From assembly GCF_020544405.1 (NCBI RefSeq), contig NZ_CP065410.1, forward strand, positions 5,332,001-5,396,000: a DNA stretch of 64,000 nt, written 5' to 3'. The notes below the pieces were generated by a model. It ran no database searches, was not told the origin of the DNA, and saw only the letters and a list, made by a program, of their open reading frames with translations. Position 1 is the stretch's first letter. Each line of letters starts with the position of its first letter. This DNA is from Pseudomonas sp. IAC-BECa141 (GTDB lineage: Bacteria > Pseudomonadota > Gammaproteobacteria > Pseudomonadales > Pseudomonadaceae). Position numbers and translations under genes: made by a program. Below, piece by piece: positions 1 through 8,162 of this stretch.

Positions 1-2
1 CC

Positions 3-1178
3 CGGATCTTCACCGCCAGCGGTTTTCAAATGCTCACCGTGGCGATCGGCTGGAACCTCTATCAACTGACCGGCAACGTGCTCGACCTTGGCTTGGTCGG
101 TTTGGTGGAGTTCGCCCCACGGGTGTTGTTCATGCTGCACACCGGCCACGTTGCCGATCGCTACGACCGACGCAAGGTCGCGGCGATCTGTCAGTCGTTG
201 CAAGCCTTGATCGCTCTGGCACTGGCCATCGGCAGCGCCACCGACCATGTCACCCGGGAAATGATCTTTATCCTGGCGTTCCTGCTGGGCGCCGCGCGCT
301 CCTTCGAAATGCCGACCACCCAGGCGCTGCTGCCGAGCATCGTGCCCGGCACGCTGTTCCCACGGGCCGTCGCTGCCGCGCAGTCGGCGCAGCAATCGGC
401 CACCATCGTCGCCCCGGCGCTTGGCGGTCTGCTTTATGCCTTCGGCAGCGTTTGGGTCTATGGCCCCACCGTCGTTCTGTACGTCATCGCGTGTACCTTG
501 ATGCTCAACCTGCCCGCGCGGCAAACACCGCTGAACAAAGGCAAGGCGACACTGGATTCGTTGCTGGCGGGGATTCGCTTCATTCGCAGCCGCCCGGACA
601 TTCTCGGGGCGATTTCCCTGGACCTGTTCGCGGTGCTGCTCGGCGGTGCAACGGCCCTGTTGCCAGTGTTCGCCAAGGACATTCTGCTGACCGGGCCGTG
701 GGGATTGGGATTGCTGCGCTCGGCGCCGGCGGTCGGGGCGTTGATGATGTCGTTGTTTCTGGCGCGGTTTGCCGTTGAACGCAACGTCGGTCGGGTGATG
801 TTCACTGCCGTCGGCGTATTCGGTGTCGCCACCATCGCGTTCGGTCTGTCGACTTCGTTCTGGTTCTCATTGGCGGTGCTGGTGGTGCTCGGCGCGGCGG
901 ACATGATCAGCATGGTGATCCGCGCCTCGTTCGTGCAACTGGAAACCCCGGATGAAATGCGCGGCCGGGTCAGCGCCGTGAACGGCCTGTTCATCGGTGC
1001 CTCGAACCAACTGGGCGAATTCGAATCCGGCCTCACCGCCCACTGGTTCGGCACCGTACCGGCAGTGGTGATGGGCGGGATCGGTACGCTGGTGGTAACC
1101 GGGACCTGGATCAAACTGTTCCCGACCCTGGCCAACCGCGACCGGATGCATGTGCCGGTGGAAGAGGTGAAGGCTTAG
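3..1178 (+). CDS. MFS exporter, 5' end missing
   Basis: The reading frame is open from the first bases of the window, so the gene starts upstream; 391 residues are visible. It is a major facilitator superfamily carrier, closest in style to the EntS/DHA3 drug and siderophore exporters, and would sit in the inner membrane with most of its usual twelve helices present. The visible N-terminal part carries the loop 2-3 signature of the superfamily (GHVADRYDRRK near visible residue 50) followed by alternating hydrophobic segments up to about residue 370. The C-terminus ends normally in a short charged tail. Substrate cannot be read from the sequence. The gene is followed by about 100 bases and then the higBA promoter, so it is probably the last gene of its transcript. 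Family assignment is firm, substrate unknown. Confidence 0.85.
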   Translation, partial: RIFTASGFQMLTVAIGWNLYQLTGNVLDLGLVGLVEFAPRVLFMLHTGHVADRYDRRKVAAICQSLQALIALALAIGSATDHVTREMIFILAFLLGAARSFEMPTTQALLPSIVPGTLFPRAVAAAQSAQQSATIVAPALGGLLYAFGSVWVYGPTVVLYVIACTLMLNLPARQTPLNKGKATLDSLLAGIRFIRSRPDILGAISLDLFAVLLGGATALLPVFAKDILLTGPWGLGLLRSAPAVGALMMSLFLARFAVERNVGRVMFTAVGVFGVATIAFGLSTSFWFSLAVLVVLGAADMISMVIRASFVQLETPDEMRGRVSAVNGLFIGASNQLGEFESGLTAHWFGTVPAVVMGGIGTLVVTGTWIKLFPTLANRDRMHVPVEEVKA

Positions 1179-1232
1179 CTGCACCGCTGCCACCTGCGGA
1201 ATAAACCCGCCAAGCATAATCAGCTCGAAAAG

Positions 1233-1280
1233 ATGCGGTACATAGATACCGCATTGAGTGTAATGTATCGCCTTACACTC
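1233..1280 (+). promoter_or_regulatory. Two palindromes in the higBA promoter
   Basis: Two perfect 8-bp inverted repeats lie just before higB. The first is ATGCGGTA (1233-1240) and TACCGCAT (1247-1254) with 6 bases between; the second is GAGTGTAA (1256-1263) and TTACACTC (1273-1280) with 9 between. The second arm ends 5 bases before the higB ATG. HigA-type antitoxins repress their own operon by binding such dyads, so these are likely autoregulatory operators. Seeing two different palindromes is unusual and could mean two regulators or two operator types. Confidence 0.6.
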
Positions 1281-1285
1281 GCTTC

Positions 1286-1564
1286 ATGATCAAATCCTTT
1301 CAGCACAAAGGCCTTCGCGGCTTCTATGAAACCGGTTCGACTCGCGGGATTCGTGCCGATCACGCTAAACGGCTGTCGCGCATGCTGCAGTTCATGGATC
1401 GGGCCGCCGTTCCGGGGGATCTGGATCTTCCCGGTTGGCGTCTGCATCCACTGAAAGGGGAGCTTTGCGAATACTGGTCACTCAGTGTGTCCGGGAACTG
1501 GCGGGTTATCTTTCGATTTGCAGGGTCGGATATCGAACTGGTTGATTATCTGGATTACCACTGA
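1286..1564 (+). CDS. higB: HigB toxin, RelE/ParE superfamily
   Basis: This 92-residue protein matches HigB-type toxins in length and layout: an N-terminal helix region (IKSFQHKGLRGFYETG) and a C-terminal beta sheet ending in NWRVIFRF and a D-V/L-DYLDYH tail typical of the family. HigB toxins cleave mRNA in the ribosomal A site. The gene order toxin first, antitoxin second is the HigBA arrangement. There is no good Shine-Dalgarno sequence before the ATG at 1286, in contrast to the very strong AGGAGG before higA, which would favour excess antitoxin. Transcription probably starts within the palindromic promoter directly upstream. The assignment as toxin is from family resemblance; activity is not shown by the sequence. 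Confidence 0.88.
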   Translation: MIKSFQHKGLRGFYETGSTRGIRADHAKRLSRMLQFMDRAAVPGDLDLPGWRLHPLKGELCEYWSLSVSGNWRVIFRFAGSDIELVDYLDYH

Positions 1565-1578
1565 CAGGAGGCAGGCTC

Positions 1579-1866
1579 ATGCCCATGCACAACCCGCCAC
1601 ACCCCGGTGAAACGCTGCTGATGGATGTATTGCCGGAGCTTGGTATCAGCGTCACCGAATTGGCTCGGCATCTTGGATTCGCTCGTCCCCACCTTTCTCG
1701 TGTCCTGCACGGGCATGCGCCGATCAGCCCGGATCTGGCCGTCCGTCTGGAACGCGCGGGGATTGGCAAGGCTCGTATGTGGCTAGGCGTTCAAACCGAT
1801 TACGACCTTTGGCAAGCCGAGCACCGTGAGCAGCCAGCCATTCAACCAATCGCTGCTCACGCCTGA
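1579..1866 (+). CDS. higA: HigA antitoxin, XRE-type HTH
   Basis: This 95-residue protein has the HigA signature HPGETLLMDVLPELGISV at the N-terminus, followed by a Cro/C1-type helix-turn-helix (about residues 24-60, VTELARHLGFARPHLSRVL) and the LAVRLERAG segment typical of this antitoxin class. It should neutralise HigB by direct contact and repress the operon by binding the upstream palindromes. An AGGAGG ribosome site at 1566-1571 sits 7 bases before the ATG, just after the higB stop, so the two are co-translated with the antitoxin favoured. The last fifteen residues after AEHRE are probably disordered. A second ATG lies two codons downstream (1585) but has poorer spacing. Confidence 0.9.
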   Translation: MPMHNPPHPGETLLMDVLPELGISVTELARHLGFARPHLSRVLHGHAPISPDLAVRLERAGIGKARMWLGVQTDYDLWQAEHREQPAIQPIAAHA

Positions 1867-1871
1867 CGCTC

Positions 1872-2423
1872 TCAGGCCAATAACTCCCCCGCCACCTTCG
1901 CTCTGACGGCCTTGCCCGCCAGTTGCTCGACCAGTGTCAGGGCGAACGCCAGTGCTGCGCCGGAACCCTGGGCGGTGATGCAATTGCCGTCGACCACCAC
2001 CGGTTGATCGACAAACGTGCAACCGGAGAGGTTATGGCTGGTGGCGGGCAGGCAGGTCATGCGGCGTTGACGCAATACACCGAAGCTTTGCAGCGCGATC
2101 GCCGGAGCTTCGGCGATCGCGGCGAACAGGCGTCCGGCGCTGGCCTGATCCTTGAGCAATTGTTGCAAGGGCTGGTGGGCGGCAAGGTGTTGTGCGCCGA
2201 CCGCGCCACCGGGCAGGACGATCAGGTCGAAGGTCTGGGCCAGCACATCAATGAGCATGCCGTCGGCAGTCAGGCGCGTGCCTCGGGCACAGGTCAGCAT
2301 GCGCCGGCCCTCGATGCTGGCCGCCATCACTTCGATATCGGCCCGGCGCAGCACGTCGATCAGGGTTACGCATTGCAGATCATCGATGCCCTCGGCGAGG
2401 GTAATCAGGGCTCTAAAGGTCAT
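1872..2423 (-). CDS. DJ-1/PfpI family protein lacking the usual cysteine
   Basis: A 183-residue DJ-1/ThiJ/PfpI protein. It starts MTFRALITLAEGIDD, has the alternating strand-helix fold, the FDLIVLPGG motif in the middle (about residue 66) and the C-terminal AQGSGAALAFALTLVEQL typical of YajL and human DJ-1, which act on methylglyoxal-type damage or as redox sensors. The nucleophile elbow, normally AICAAP, reads AIAEAP here: the cysteine is alanine and the next residue glutamate. The bases at about 2098-2130 read this unambiguously. The protein is therefore unlikely to have the usual glyoxalase or deglycase activity. An alternative start lies at 2432 (adds three residues). A longer frame continues upstream but runs antisense over the next gene and is rejected. 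Confidence 0.85.
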   Translation of the reverse strand: MTFRALITLAEGIDDLQCVTLIDVLRRADIEVMAASIEGRRMLTCARGTRLTADGMLIDVLAQTFDLIVLPGGAVGAQHLAAHQPLQQLLKDQASAGRLFAAIAEAPAIALQSFGVLRQRRMTCLPATSHNLSGCTFVDQPVVVDGNCITAQGSGAALAFALTLVEQLAGKAVRAKVAGELLA

Positions 2424-2490
2424 GGGCGCCATCCGCTGGGAGATCTTTAAAGCGTAGTCAGCTTTGCCCTGCCTTGGTCGGCGACAGCCG

Positions 2491-2940
2491 TTACTTGATG
2501 TAAAGCTGGGTCGACATCGTGTTGCGCGGGGCGTTGATCGACGTGTTGCTGAAGGTAAAGGTGCCTTCCTGACGGGCTGCCAGATCGAAGGTGTACAGCG
2601 AACCGACGGTTTTCGCACCTGGCGTACATTCGGTCAGGTTGCCGTTATCAAAAGCACAGACCGGGCTCCGGGTGCCGTTCACTTCGAAACCGTCCAGCGC
2701 TGCCTGAGGCTGGCTCTGGCCGTAGCCGATTTCCAGCACATAGACCTTGATGCCCGGCGCGCTGTGATCGCAACGGGTCTGCACCTGGCCATCGGTAATG
2801 TCTTCGAGCCCGCAGGACGACGACTGAACCTTGATGACTTTCACCTCGCTCAATGGCGGCGCCGATGCCGCAAGTGCCGCCGATGCACCGGCCAGCAGCA
2901 AGGCCATCAATCCAGCGCTCTTCATCCAACCCTTGGTCAT
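2491..2940 (-). CDS. Small secreted protein, unknown function
   Basis: This 149-residue protein begins MTKGWMKSAGLMALLLAGASAALA, a clear Sec signal peptide with a likely cleavage after ALA, so the mature product (about 125 residues) is periplasmic or secreted. The mature part contains four cysteines (in SSSCGLED, TRCDHS, PVCAFD and TECTPG), which could form two disulfides, and a serine/threonine/asparagine-rich C-terminus. I do not recognise a family. The start at 2940 is preferred because GGGATGGA lies at proper distance; an in-frame ATG at 2949 is possible. It is 67 bases upstream of the DJ-1-like gene on the same strand, so the two may be co-transcribed. It is divergent from the purine permease. 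Confidence 0.72.
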   Translation of the reverse strand: MTKGWMKSAGLMALLLAGASAALAASAPPLSEVKVIKVQSSSCGLEDITDGQVQTRCDHSAPGIKVYVLEIGYGQSQPQAALDGFEVNGTRSPVCAFDNGNLTECTPGAKTVGSLYTFDLAARQEGTFTFSNTSINAPRNTMSTQLYIK

Positions 2941-3043
2941 GCGATCCATCCCCGAAAAAACAGCGCGCAGTATGGCGTACTTGGCCGTGGTGCAAAACTT
3001 CGCCGACGATCGACACCAACATCCGCCATCTTCCTCACGCTGC

Positions 3044-3052
3044 TGGTATGAT
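3044..3052 (+). promoter_or_regulatory. Possible extended -10 promoter of the permease gene
   Basis: TGG-TATGAT is an extended -10 element (TGnTATnAT) about 110 bases before the permease ATG. No convincing -35 is visible, as is common for extended -10 promoters. The leader that follows shows no purine riboswitch core that I can recognise. Confidence 0.35.
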
Positions 3053-3160
3053 GCGCGGCTTTTTCCGGCCCACCACAATTTTCCAGGCGCTTGCGACGGT
3101 CTGTGCTTTGCTGTTGAGGTCGATACATTCACGGCGCCACGCGCGCCACGGGGAGCAGAC

Positions 3161-4456
3161 ATGCTGGAAAGGCTGTTTCAACTCAAGGCACACAACACCA
3201 ACGTGCGGACCGAGATTCTGGCGGGCGTCACGACCTTCCTGGCCATGGCCTACATTCTGTTCGTCAACCCGAGCATCCTCGGCGAGACCGGCATGGACAA
3301 AGGCGCGGTGTTCGTCGCCACGTGTCTGGCAGCCGCCATCGGCTCCACGGTCATGGGCCTGATCGCCAACTACCCGATCGCCCTTGCGCCAGGCATGGGT
3401 CTGAACGCCTTCTTTACCTACACCGTCGTGCTGCACATGGGCCATACCTGGCAAGTGGCGCTGGGCGCGGTGTTCATTTCGGCCGTGTGCTTCTTCCTGC
3501 TGTCGATCTTCCGCATCCGTGAATGGATCATCAACAGCATTCCGCTGCCGCTACGTTCGGCGATTGCCGCCGGTATCGGCCTGTTCCTGGCGCTGATCGC
3601 CCTGCACAACGCCGGCATCGTGGTCGGCAACCCGGCGACCATGGTCGGCCTCGGTGACCTGAAACAACCGGCCCCGATCCTCGCCACCCTCGGTTTTGCC
3701 CTGATCGTTGCCCTTGAAGCGCTGAAAGTGCGCGGCGCGGTGCTGATCGGCATTCTGGTGGTGACCATCGTCTCGATCGTAATGGGCTTCACCCCGTTCG
3801 GCGGCGTGACTTCGATGCCACCTTCGCTGGCCCCGACGTTCCTGCAACTGGACATCAAGGGTGCGCTGGACATCGGTCTGGTCAGCGTGATTTTCGCCTT
3901 CCTGTTTGTCGACCTGTTCGACAACTCCGGCACCCTGATCGGTGTCGCCAAGCGTGCCGGCCTGATGGGCAAGGACGGCCACATGCCGAAAATGGGCCGT
4001 GCGCTGATCGCCGACAGTACCGCTGCGATGGCCGGCTCGCTGCTGGGCACCTCGACCACCACCAGCTACATCGAATCCGCTGCGGGCGTGAGTGCCGGCG
4101 GCCGCACCGGCCTGACCGCCATCGTCGTCGCGATACTGTTCCTGCTGGCGCTGTTCTTCTCGCCACTGGCCGCCAGCGTACCGGCGTTTGCCACCGCGCC
4201 GGCGCTGCTGTTCGTCGCCGTGCTGATGACTTCGGGCCTGGCGGAAATAGACTGGGAAGACATCACCGTCGCCGCGCCAGTCGTGGTCACCGCCCTGGCG
4301 ATGCCTTTCACCTATTCCATCGCCAACGGCATCGCCTTCGGCTTCATCGCCTGGACTGCGATCAAACTGCTGTCCGGCCGCGCCCGTGAGCTGAACCCGG
4401 CGCTGGTGATCCTGTCGATTCTGTTCGTGATCAAGCTGGGTTGGTTCAACGCATGA
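3161..4456 (+). CDS. NCS2 purine permease (AzgA/GhxP type)
   Basis: A 431-residue inner-membrane permease of the NCS2/AzgA group, which imports adenine, guanine or hypoxanthine with protons. It has family motifs [13 protein letters not shown] (about residue 80), [15 protein letters not shown] (about 245) and the [20 protein letters not shown] signature (about 295), with long hydrophobic segments throughout. The start at 3161 is chosen because GGGGAG ends 5 bases upstream; the frame is open further upstream but that part is not hydrophobic and overlaps the divergent gene. The stop overlaps the trmA start (ATGA), so transport and tRNA modification genes are translationally coupled. Which purine is carried cannot be told. 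Confidence 0.92.
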   Translation: MLERLFQLKAHNTNVRTEILAGVTTFLAMAYILFVNPSILGETGMDKGAVFVATCLAAAIGSTVMGLIANYPIALAPGMGLNAFFTYTVVLHMGHTWQVALGAVFISAVCFFLLSIFRIREWIINSIPLPLRSAIAAGIGLFLALIALHNAGIVVGNPATMVGLGDLKQPAPILATLGFALIVALEALKVRGAVLIGILVVTIVSIVMGFTPFGGVTSMPPSLAPTFLQLDIKGALDIGLVSVIFAFLFVDLFDNSGTLIGVAKRAGLMGKDGHMPKMGRALIADSTAAMAGSLLGTSTTTSYIESAAGVSAGGRTGLTAIVVAILFLLALFFSPLAASVPAFATAPALLFVAVLMTSGLAEIDWEDITVAAPVVVTALAMPFTYSIANGIAFGFIAWTAIKLLSGRARELNPALVILSILFVIKLGWFNA

Positions 4457-5532
4457 CTTTTGATTCCCAGGCCTACGCCGCACAACTCGAAGACAAGGTC
4501 ACGCGCCTGCGTGACCTGCTGGCCCCGTTCGATGCGCCGGAGCCAACGGTGTTCGATTCGCCGCTGCAGAACTTCCGCCTGCGCGCCGAATTCCGCCTGT
4601 GGCGCGAGGGCGGTGAGCGGCATTACGCGATGTTTTCCCAGGACGACAAACGCACGCCGATCCTCATCGAAGAGTTCCCGATCGCCAGCCTGCGCATCAA
4701 CCAGTTGATGCCGCAATTGAAAGCGGCCTGGCAGGCCAGTGCAGCGCTGAGCCACAAGCTGTTTCAGGTGGAGTTTCTGACCACCCTGGCCGGCGACGCG
4801 ATGATCACCCTGTGCTACCACCGTCCACTGGACGAACACTGGCACGCGGCGGCCACCAAGCTCTCGGCGGACCTGGGCGTCAGCATCATCGGTCGCTCCA
4901 AGGGCAAGCGCGAAGTGCTCGGCCTCGATTACGTGGTCGAGAAACTCGACGTCGGCGGTCGCACCTTCAGCTATCGCCAGCCGGAAGGTGCGTTCACCCA
5001 GCCCAACGGCACCGTGAATCAGAAAATGCTCAACTGGGCATATGAAGCACTGGGCGATCGCAGCGACGATCTGCTGGAGCTGTATTGCGGCAACGGCAAC
5101 TTCACACTGCCGCTGGCAACACGCGTGCGCAAAGTGCTGGCCACCGAAATCAGCAAGACCTCGGTCAACGCTGCGTTGAGCAACCTGGCTGAAAACGCTG
5201 TGGACAACGTTACGCTGGTGCGCCTGTCCGCCGAAGAGCTGACCGAAGCCCTGAACGAAGTTCGTCCGTTCCGTCGCCTGCACGGCATCGACCTGAAAAG
5301 CTACGAGTTCGGCAGCGTGTTCGTCGACCCGCCACGGGCCGGCATGGATCCGGACACCTGCGAGCTGACCCGTCGCTTCGACAACATCCTGTACATTTCC
5401 TGCAACCCGGAGACCCTGGCGGCCAACATCGCCCAGTTGCACGACACGCACCGCATCACTCGCTGCGCGCTGTTCGACCAGTTCCCGTGGACTCACCACA
5501 TGGAATCCGGTGTGCTGCTGACCCGGCGTTGA
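4453..5532 (+). CDS. trmA: tRNA (uracil-54-C5) methyltransferase
   Basis: TrmA makes ribothymidine at position 54 of the T-loop of tRNAs using S-adenosylmethionine. The 359 residues match the usual length. Seen in the sequence: [14 protein letters not shown] (SAM site, about residue 212), the DPPRAGMDP motif (about 294) and YISCNPETL, whose cysteine (about 319) is the nucleophile that attacks uracil C6; the final [13 protein letters not shown] motif holds the general base glutamate. It overlaps the permease stop by ATGA and is followed by an intrinsic terminator, so it ends the operon. Confidence 0.96.
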   Translation: MTFDSQAYAAQLEDKVTRLRDLLAPFDAPEPTVFDSPLQNFRLRAEFRLWREGGERHYAMFSQDDKRTPILIEEFPIASLRINQLMPQLKAAWQASAALSHKLFQVEFLTTLAGDAMITLCYHRPLDEHWHAAATKLSADLGVSIIGRSKGKREVLGLDYVVEKLDVGGRTFSYRQPEGAFTQPNGTVNQKMLNWAYEALGDRSDDLLELYCGNGNFTLPLATRVRKVLATEISKTSVNAALSNLAENAVDNVTLVRLSAEELTEALNEVRPFRRLHGIDLKSYEFGSVFVDPPRAGMDPDTCELTRRFDNILYISCNPETLAANIAQLHDTHRITRCALFDQFPWTHHMESGVLLTRR

Positions 5533-5552
5533 TCGCAGGTGCCAGATACGAG

Positions 5553-5580
5553 AAAGCCGTCCTCATCGACGGCTTTTTTG
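5553..5580 (+). terminator. Intrinsic terminator after trmA
   Basis: The stem AGCCGTC / GACGGCT with a six-base loop is followed by a run of T (5574-5579), 20 bases after the trmA stop. The A-run on the left makes it able to work in reverse for the DUF2442 gene that ends at 5588, so it probably serves both convergent operons. Confidence 0.85.
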
Positions 5581-5587
5581 TACCTGC

Positions 5588-6034
5588 TCACGGCACCGGA
5601 TCGATCTTGCGCGGGCGCCCGCCCTTCCTGCCGTTGGCCCGTGCGGCTTCAGCTTTCGCGGTGCTGCTCTGGCGGCCATTACGGGAGGCGATCACCGAAG
5701 CGGCCATGGCCATCAATGGCTGACTGGCGGAGATCATGCCGGCGATGGAAACCTGCAGGTCCTTGCCGTCGTGGCAAAGGGCGGTGCCGGCGAAGCCTAC
5801 GTTCAACCCGCTGAAGTCTTCGGGTTCGAAATCATCGAACTCACGGTAGAGATTCACTGGCAGCAGCACGCCACTGTCGTCCTCGAAGCGAATCACCAGA
5901 CACGGTTTCTCAAAGGCCACCGACACGGCTTGCAGGCTGCTGCGTCGGCGCACGCCACCACGGTCGACCGCTTCGTCCAGACGTTTTTCGGTGACGGGCC
6001 GATCCGCGTGCAGCGTGGCTTTGACTGTTTTCAT
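5588..6034 (-). CDS. DUF2442 protein with AT-hook-like tail
   Basis: A 148-residue protein of unknown function. Residues about 30-105 fit the DUF2442 fold (SLQAVSVAFEKPCLVIRFEDDSG, then FDDFEPEDF and the substrate-free core). The C-terminus is a basic extension, ANGRKGGRPRKIDP, that resembles an AT-hook (GRP flanked by basic residues) and suggests DNA binding. The ATG overlaps the stop of the upstream DUF4160 gene (ATGA), so the two are made together. DUF4160 and DUF2442 genes are found side by side in many bacteria, and an antitoxin-like or regulatory role for DUF2442 is a reasonable guess, but nothing in the sequence proves it. Confidence 0.8.
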   Translation of the reverse strand: MKTVKATLHADRPVTEKRLDEAVDRGGVRRRSSLQAVSVAFEKPCLVIRFEDDSGVLLPVNLYREFDDFEPEDFSGLNVGFAGTALCHDGKDLQVSIAGMISASQPLMAMAASVIASRNGRQSSTAKAEAARANGRKGGRPRKIDPVP

Positions 6035-6459
6035 AATTCTATTTCCACTCCTTCGTTGGCGCCGACCAGGGCCAACAGGGTTTTGTTGACCTCAGCCTCG
6101 TAATGCGCCGATCCGATCCTGAAACTCGTGCTGGTGACCTCCCGCAGCACCGCCACCTGATTCGACTGCCCGTCCCACCACTGATTGTCGAGGCAGGCGG
6201 TGCGCAATCGAGTCCACCAGATCCAGCGCGCCCGCCGCAGATGATCGGTTTCACGCAGCGACTGGCGCAGCCCTTCAAGCAGGCTGACCGGCGGTCGATG
6301 CGACAACGGCACCACATCCCACAGTTCAACGCCGTTGTGCCAGAAACTGAATTTGAAGCGGGCGCTCCAGGCGCCCGCATCCACATGTGCGTGGGGCGGA
6401 CAATGTTCGTCATGCAACATGATCACCACTGACAGTCCTTTGTAACTGCATACCTTCAT
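6031..6459 (-). CDS. DUF4160 protein, partner of the DUF2442 gene
   Basis: A 142-residue protein whose first 40 residues carry the DUF4160 signature: a short beta strand, then HDEHCPPHAHV with the paired histidines, then a strand pair ending in LWDVVPL. The middle is rich in arginine and tryptophan (RRARWIWWTRL), an unusual, nucleic-acid-friendly patch. Function is unknown; similar small proteins are usually encoded next to DUF2442. The start at 6459 (MKVCSYKG) has GGATGGG upstream; an ATG at 6468 is an alternative. It is the first gene of a two-gene unit reading away from the LysR gene at 6662. Confidence 0.78.
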   Translation of the reverse strand: MKVCSYKGLSVVIMLHDEHCPPHAHVDAGAWSARFKFSFWHNGVELWDVVPLSHRPPVSLLEGLRQSLRETDHLRRARWIWWTRLRTACLDNQWWDGQSNQVAVLREVTSTSFRIGSAHYEAEVNKTLLALVGANEGVEIEL

Positions 6460-6661
6460 GCTACCCATCCGTTAGGTTTAAAAGTTTCAACACTTGCCAT
6501 TCCCTGGCAAATCCGACCACCGGCGCCCAGGCCTGCGGCAGCCGCTACCTTTCGAGCCTAGTGCGGGAGCCGCAAAAGCCCCGCGCAAAATGGTAAGCAG
6601 TTCTTTCGCAGCGACCGCGTATTTGCTACATACGAAGACTCATTCCCCGGTGTAATCAATC

Positions 6662-7573
6662 ATGCAGCGACACTTCGACGATCTTCAGCTGGGCAGCATC
6701 GAGTTGTTTTGCCTGGCCGCCGAGTGCGGCAGTTTCACCGGTGCGGCGCAGGCGGCTTCGGTGACGCCGGCAGCGGTGAGCCGCTCGGTATCACGCATGG
6801 AAGAACGCCTGGGCGTGCGGTTGTTCGCGCGCACCACCCGCAGCGTAAAACTGACCGACAGCGGCCGGCGCTATTACGAAGAATGCCGTCAGGCGCTGGC
6901 GCAACTGGTGGAGGCGCAACGGGAAGTCATGGGCCGACAGCAGGAACCGTCCGGCACCCTGCGTATCAGTATTCCTACGACCTACGCCCATCACCGGATC
7001 CTGCCGCTGCTGCCTGCCTTTCGTGCGCGATTCCCGCAGGTGAAAGTCGACATGCACATCAGCAATCGCAACATCGACTTCGTCGGCGAGGGTTACGACA
7101 TGGCGATCCGTGTGCGAGCGATTCCGGACTCAGGCCTGATCGCCCGCCATCTGGAAGACGCGGCGCTGGTGATGGTCGCCAGCCCCGACTACCTGAAACG
7201 TGCCGGCACGCCGCAGACCCTCGAAGACCTTGAACAGCACGAATGCATCCAGTACGAACTGCCCAGTAGCGGGCGGCGGATCACCTGGCTGTTTTACGAC
7301 GAAGACGCGCCACGGGAAATCCTCGCCGAGGGCAATTTCTGCTGCTCGGACGATGTGCTCGGTGGCGTGACCCTGGCCAGGCACGGTGCCGGGTTGTTCC
7401 AGACCTATCGCTTTATCGTCGAAAAGGAACTGGCCGACGGCTCGCTGATTGAAGTGCTCAAACCCTACAGCGGACGCTCGCGACCATTCACCTTGCTGTA
7501 CCCGCAGAATCGCCACATGCCGCTGCGTGTCAGGGCTTTCATCGATTTTCTGGTCGAGCAGTTGCCGAACTGA
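6662..7573 (+). CDS. LysR-family transcriptional regulator
   Basis: A 303-residue LysR-type regulator with the winged helix-turn-helix at about residues 10-68 (GSFTGAAQAASVTPAAVSRSVSRMEERLGVRLF) and a periplasmic-binding-protein-like effector domain from about 95 to 300. Members of this CrgA-like subgroup (RISIPTTYAHHRILPLLPAF, DMAIRVR) often control nearby catabolic or redox genes. It sits 139 bases before aroQ on the same strand, so it may belong to the quinate/shikimate cluster, but the operator between it and aroQ matches one in the quiC1 promoter, and I attribute that site to the TetR protein instead. Target genes are unknown. Confidence 0.9.
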   Translation: MQRHFDDLQLGSIELFCLAAECGSFTGAAQAASVTPAAVSRSVSRMEERLGVRLFARTTRSVKLTDSGRRYYEECRQALAQLVEAQREVMGRQQEPSGTLRISIPTTYAHHRILPLLPAFRARFPQVKVDMHISNRNIDFVGEGYDMAIRVRAIPDSGLIARHLEDAALVMVASPDYLKRAGTPQTLEDLEQHECIQYELPSSGRRITWLFYDEDAPREILAEGNFCCSDDVLGGVTLARHGAGLFQTYRFIVEKELADGSLIEVLKPYSGRSRPFTLLYPQNRHMPLRVRAFIDFLVEQLPN

Positions 7574-7635
7574 ATCTCGCCTGTGTGCGATCACCGCACA
7601 CAAAACCGGGCTGTCGATGCAGAGCAATTGATTAA

Positions 7636-7657
7636 AGTAACCATCTAGTACAATTTA
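7636..7657 (-). promoter_or_regulatory. Shared operator upstream of aroQ
   Basis: Read on the minus strand, this site is TAAATTGTACTA, three bases, then GGTTACT. A copy at 11905-11926 in the quiC1/MFS divergent region is identical at 17 of 22 positions. It lies 56 bases before the aroQ ATG. I infer it is the binding site of the TetR regulator at 9131-9808. Confidence 0.55.
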
Positions 7658-7712
7658 ACTCCACAGGTCGAAAACTCGGCCCAAGCCAAAAACAATAAGT
7701 GGAGTTTGCCTC

Positions 7713-8162
7713 ATGCCCCCTATCGTTCTGGTGCTCAACGGCCCGAACCTGAACCTGCTCGGCACCCGTGAACCGGCGACCTACGGTCACGAAACCCTGG
7801 CCGATATCTCAGCCCTGTGCGGGCGCGCCGCTGAAGAGTTCGGCCTGGCCGTGGAGTTTCGCCAGACCAACCACGAAGGCGAACTGCTCGACTGGATTCA
7901 CGGCGCCCGCCAGCGCTGCGCCGGCATCGTCATCAACCCGGCCGCCTGGACACACACTTCGGTCGCGATCCGCGACGCCCTGGTTGCCAGCGAATTGCCG
8001 GTGATCGAAGTGCACCTGTCCAACGTCCACGCCCGCGAGCCGTTCCGTCATCACTCGTTCGTCTCGGCCATCGCCACGGCGGTGATGTGCGGCTTCGGCA
8101 GCCACGGCTATCGCCTGGCCCTGGAACATTTCAGCCAGCGGCTGAAGGGGCGATCCGCATGA
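7713..8162 (+). CDS. aroQ: Type II 3-dehydroquinate dehydratase, catabolic copy
   Basis: A 149-residue type II dehydroquinase, which interconverts 3-dehydroquinate and 3-dehydroshikimate. Visible active-site elements: [15 protein letters not shown] (flexible lid with arginine and tyrosine), [30 protein letters not shown], and [11 protein letters not shown], which contains the catalytic histidine. The NPAAW segment differs from the more common NPGAY. Its placement, overlapping the dehydrogenase gene by ATGA and within a quinate/shikimate degradation cluster, indicates the second, catabolic isozyme rather than the biosynthetic one, which in Pseudomonas is normally next to accB. The start has GTGGAG upstream. 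Confidence 0.95.
   Translation: MPPIVLVLNGPNLNLLGTREPATYGHETLADISALCGRAAEEFGLAVEFRQTNHEGELLDWIHGARQRCAGIVINPAAWTHTSVAIRDALVASELPVIEVHLSNVHAREPFRHHSFVSAIATAVMCGFGSHGYRLALEHFSQRLKGRSA

Noticed and set aside
3053..3160. Purine riboswitch before the permease gene
   Set aside because: No recognisable three-way junction or conserved loop bases; such riboswitches are also unusual in pseudomonads.
4312..5499. Open frame of 395 codons on the minus strand
   Set aside because: Antisense to trmA and the permease; no domain and no ribosome site.
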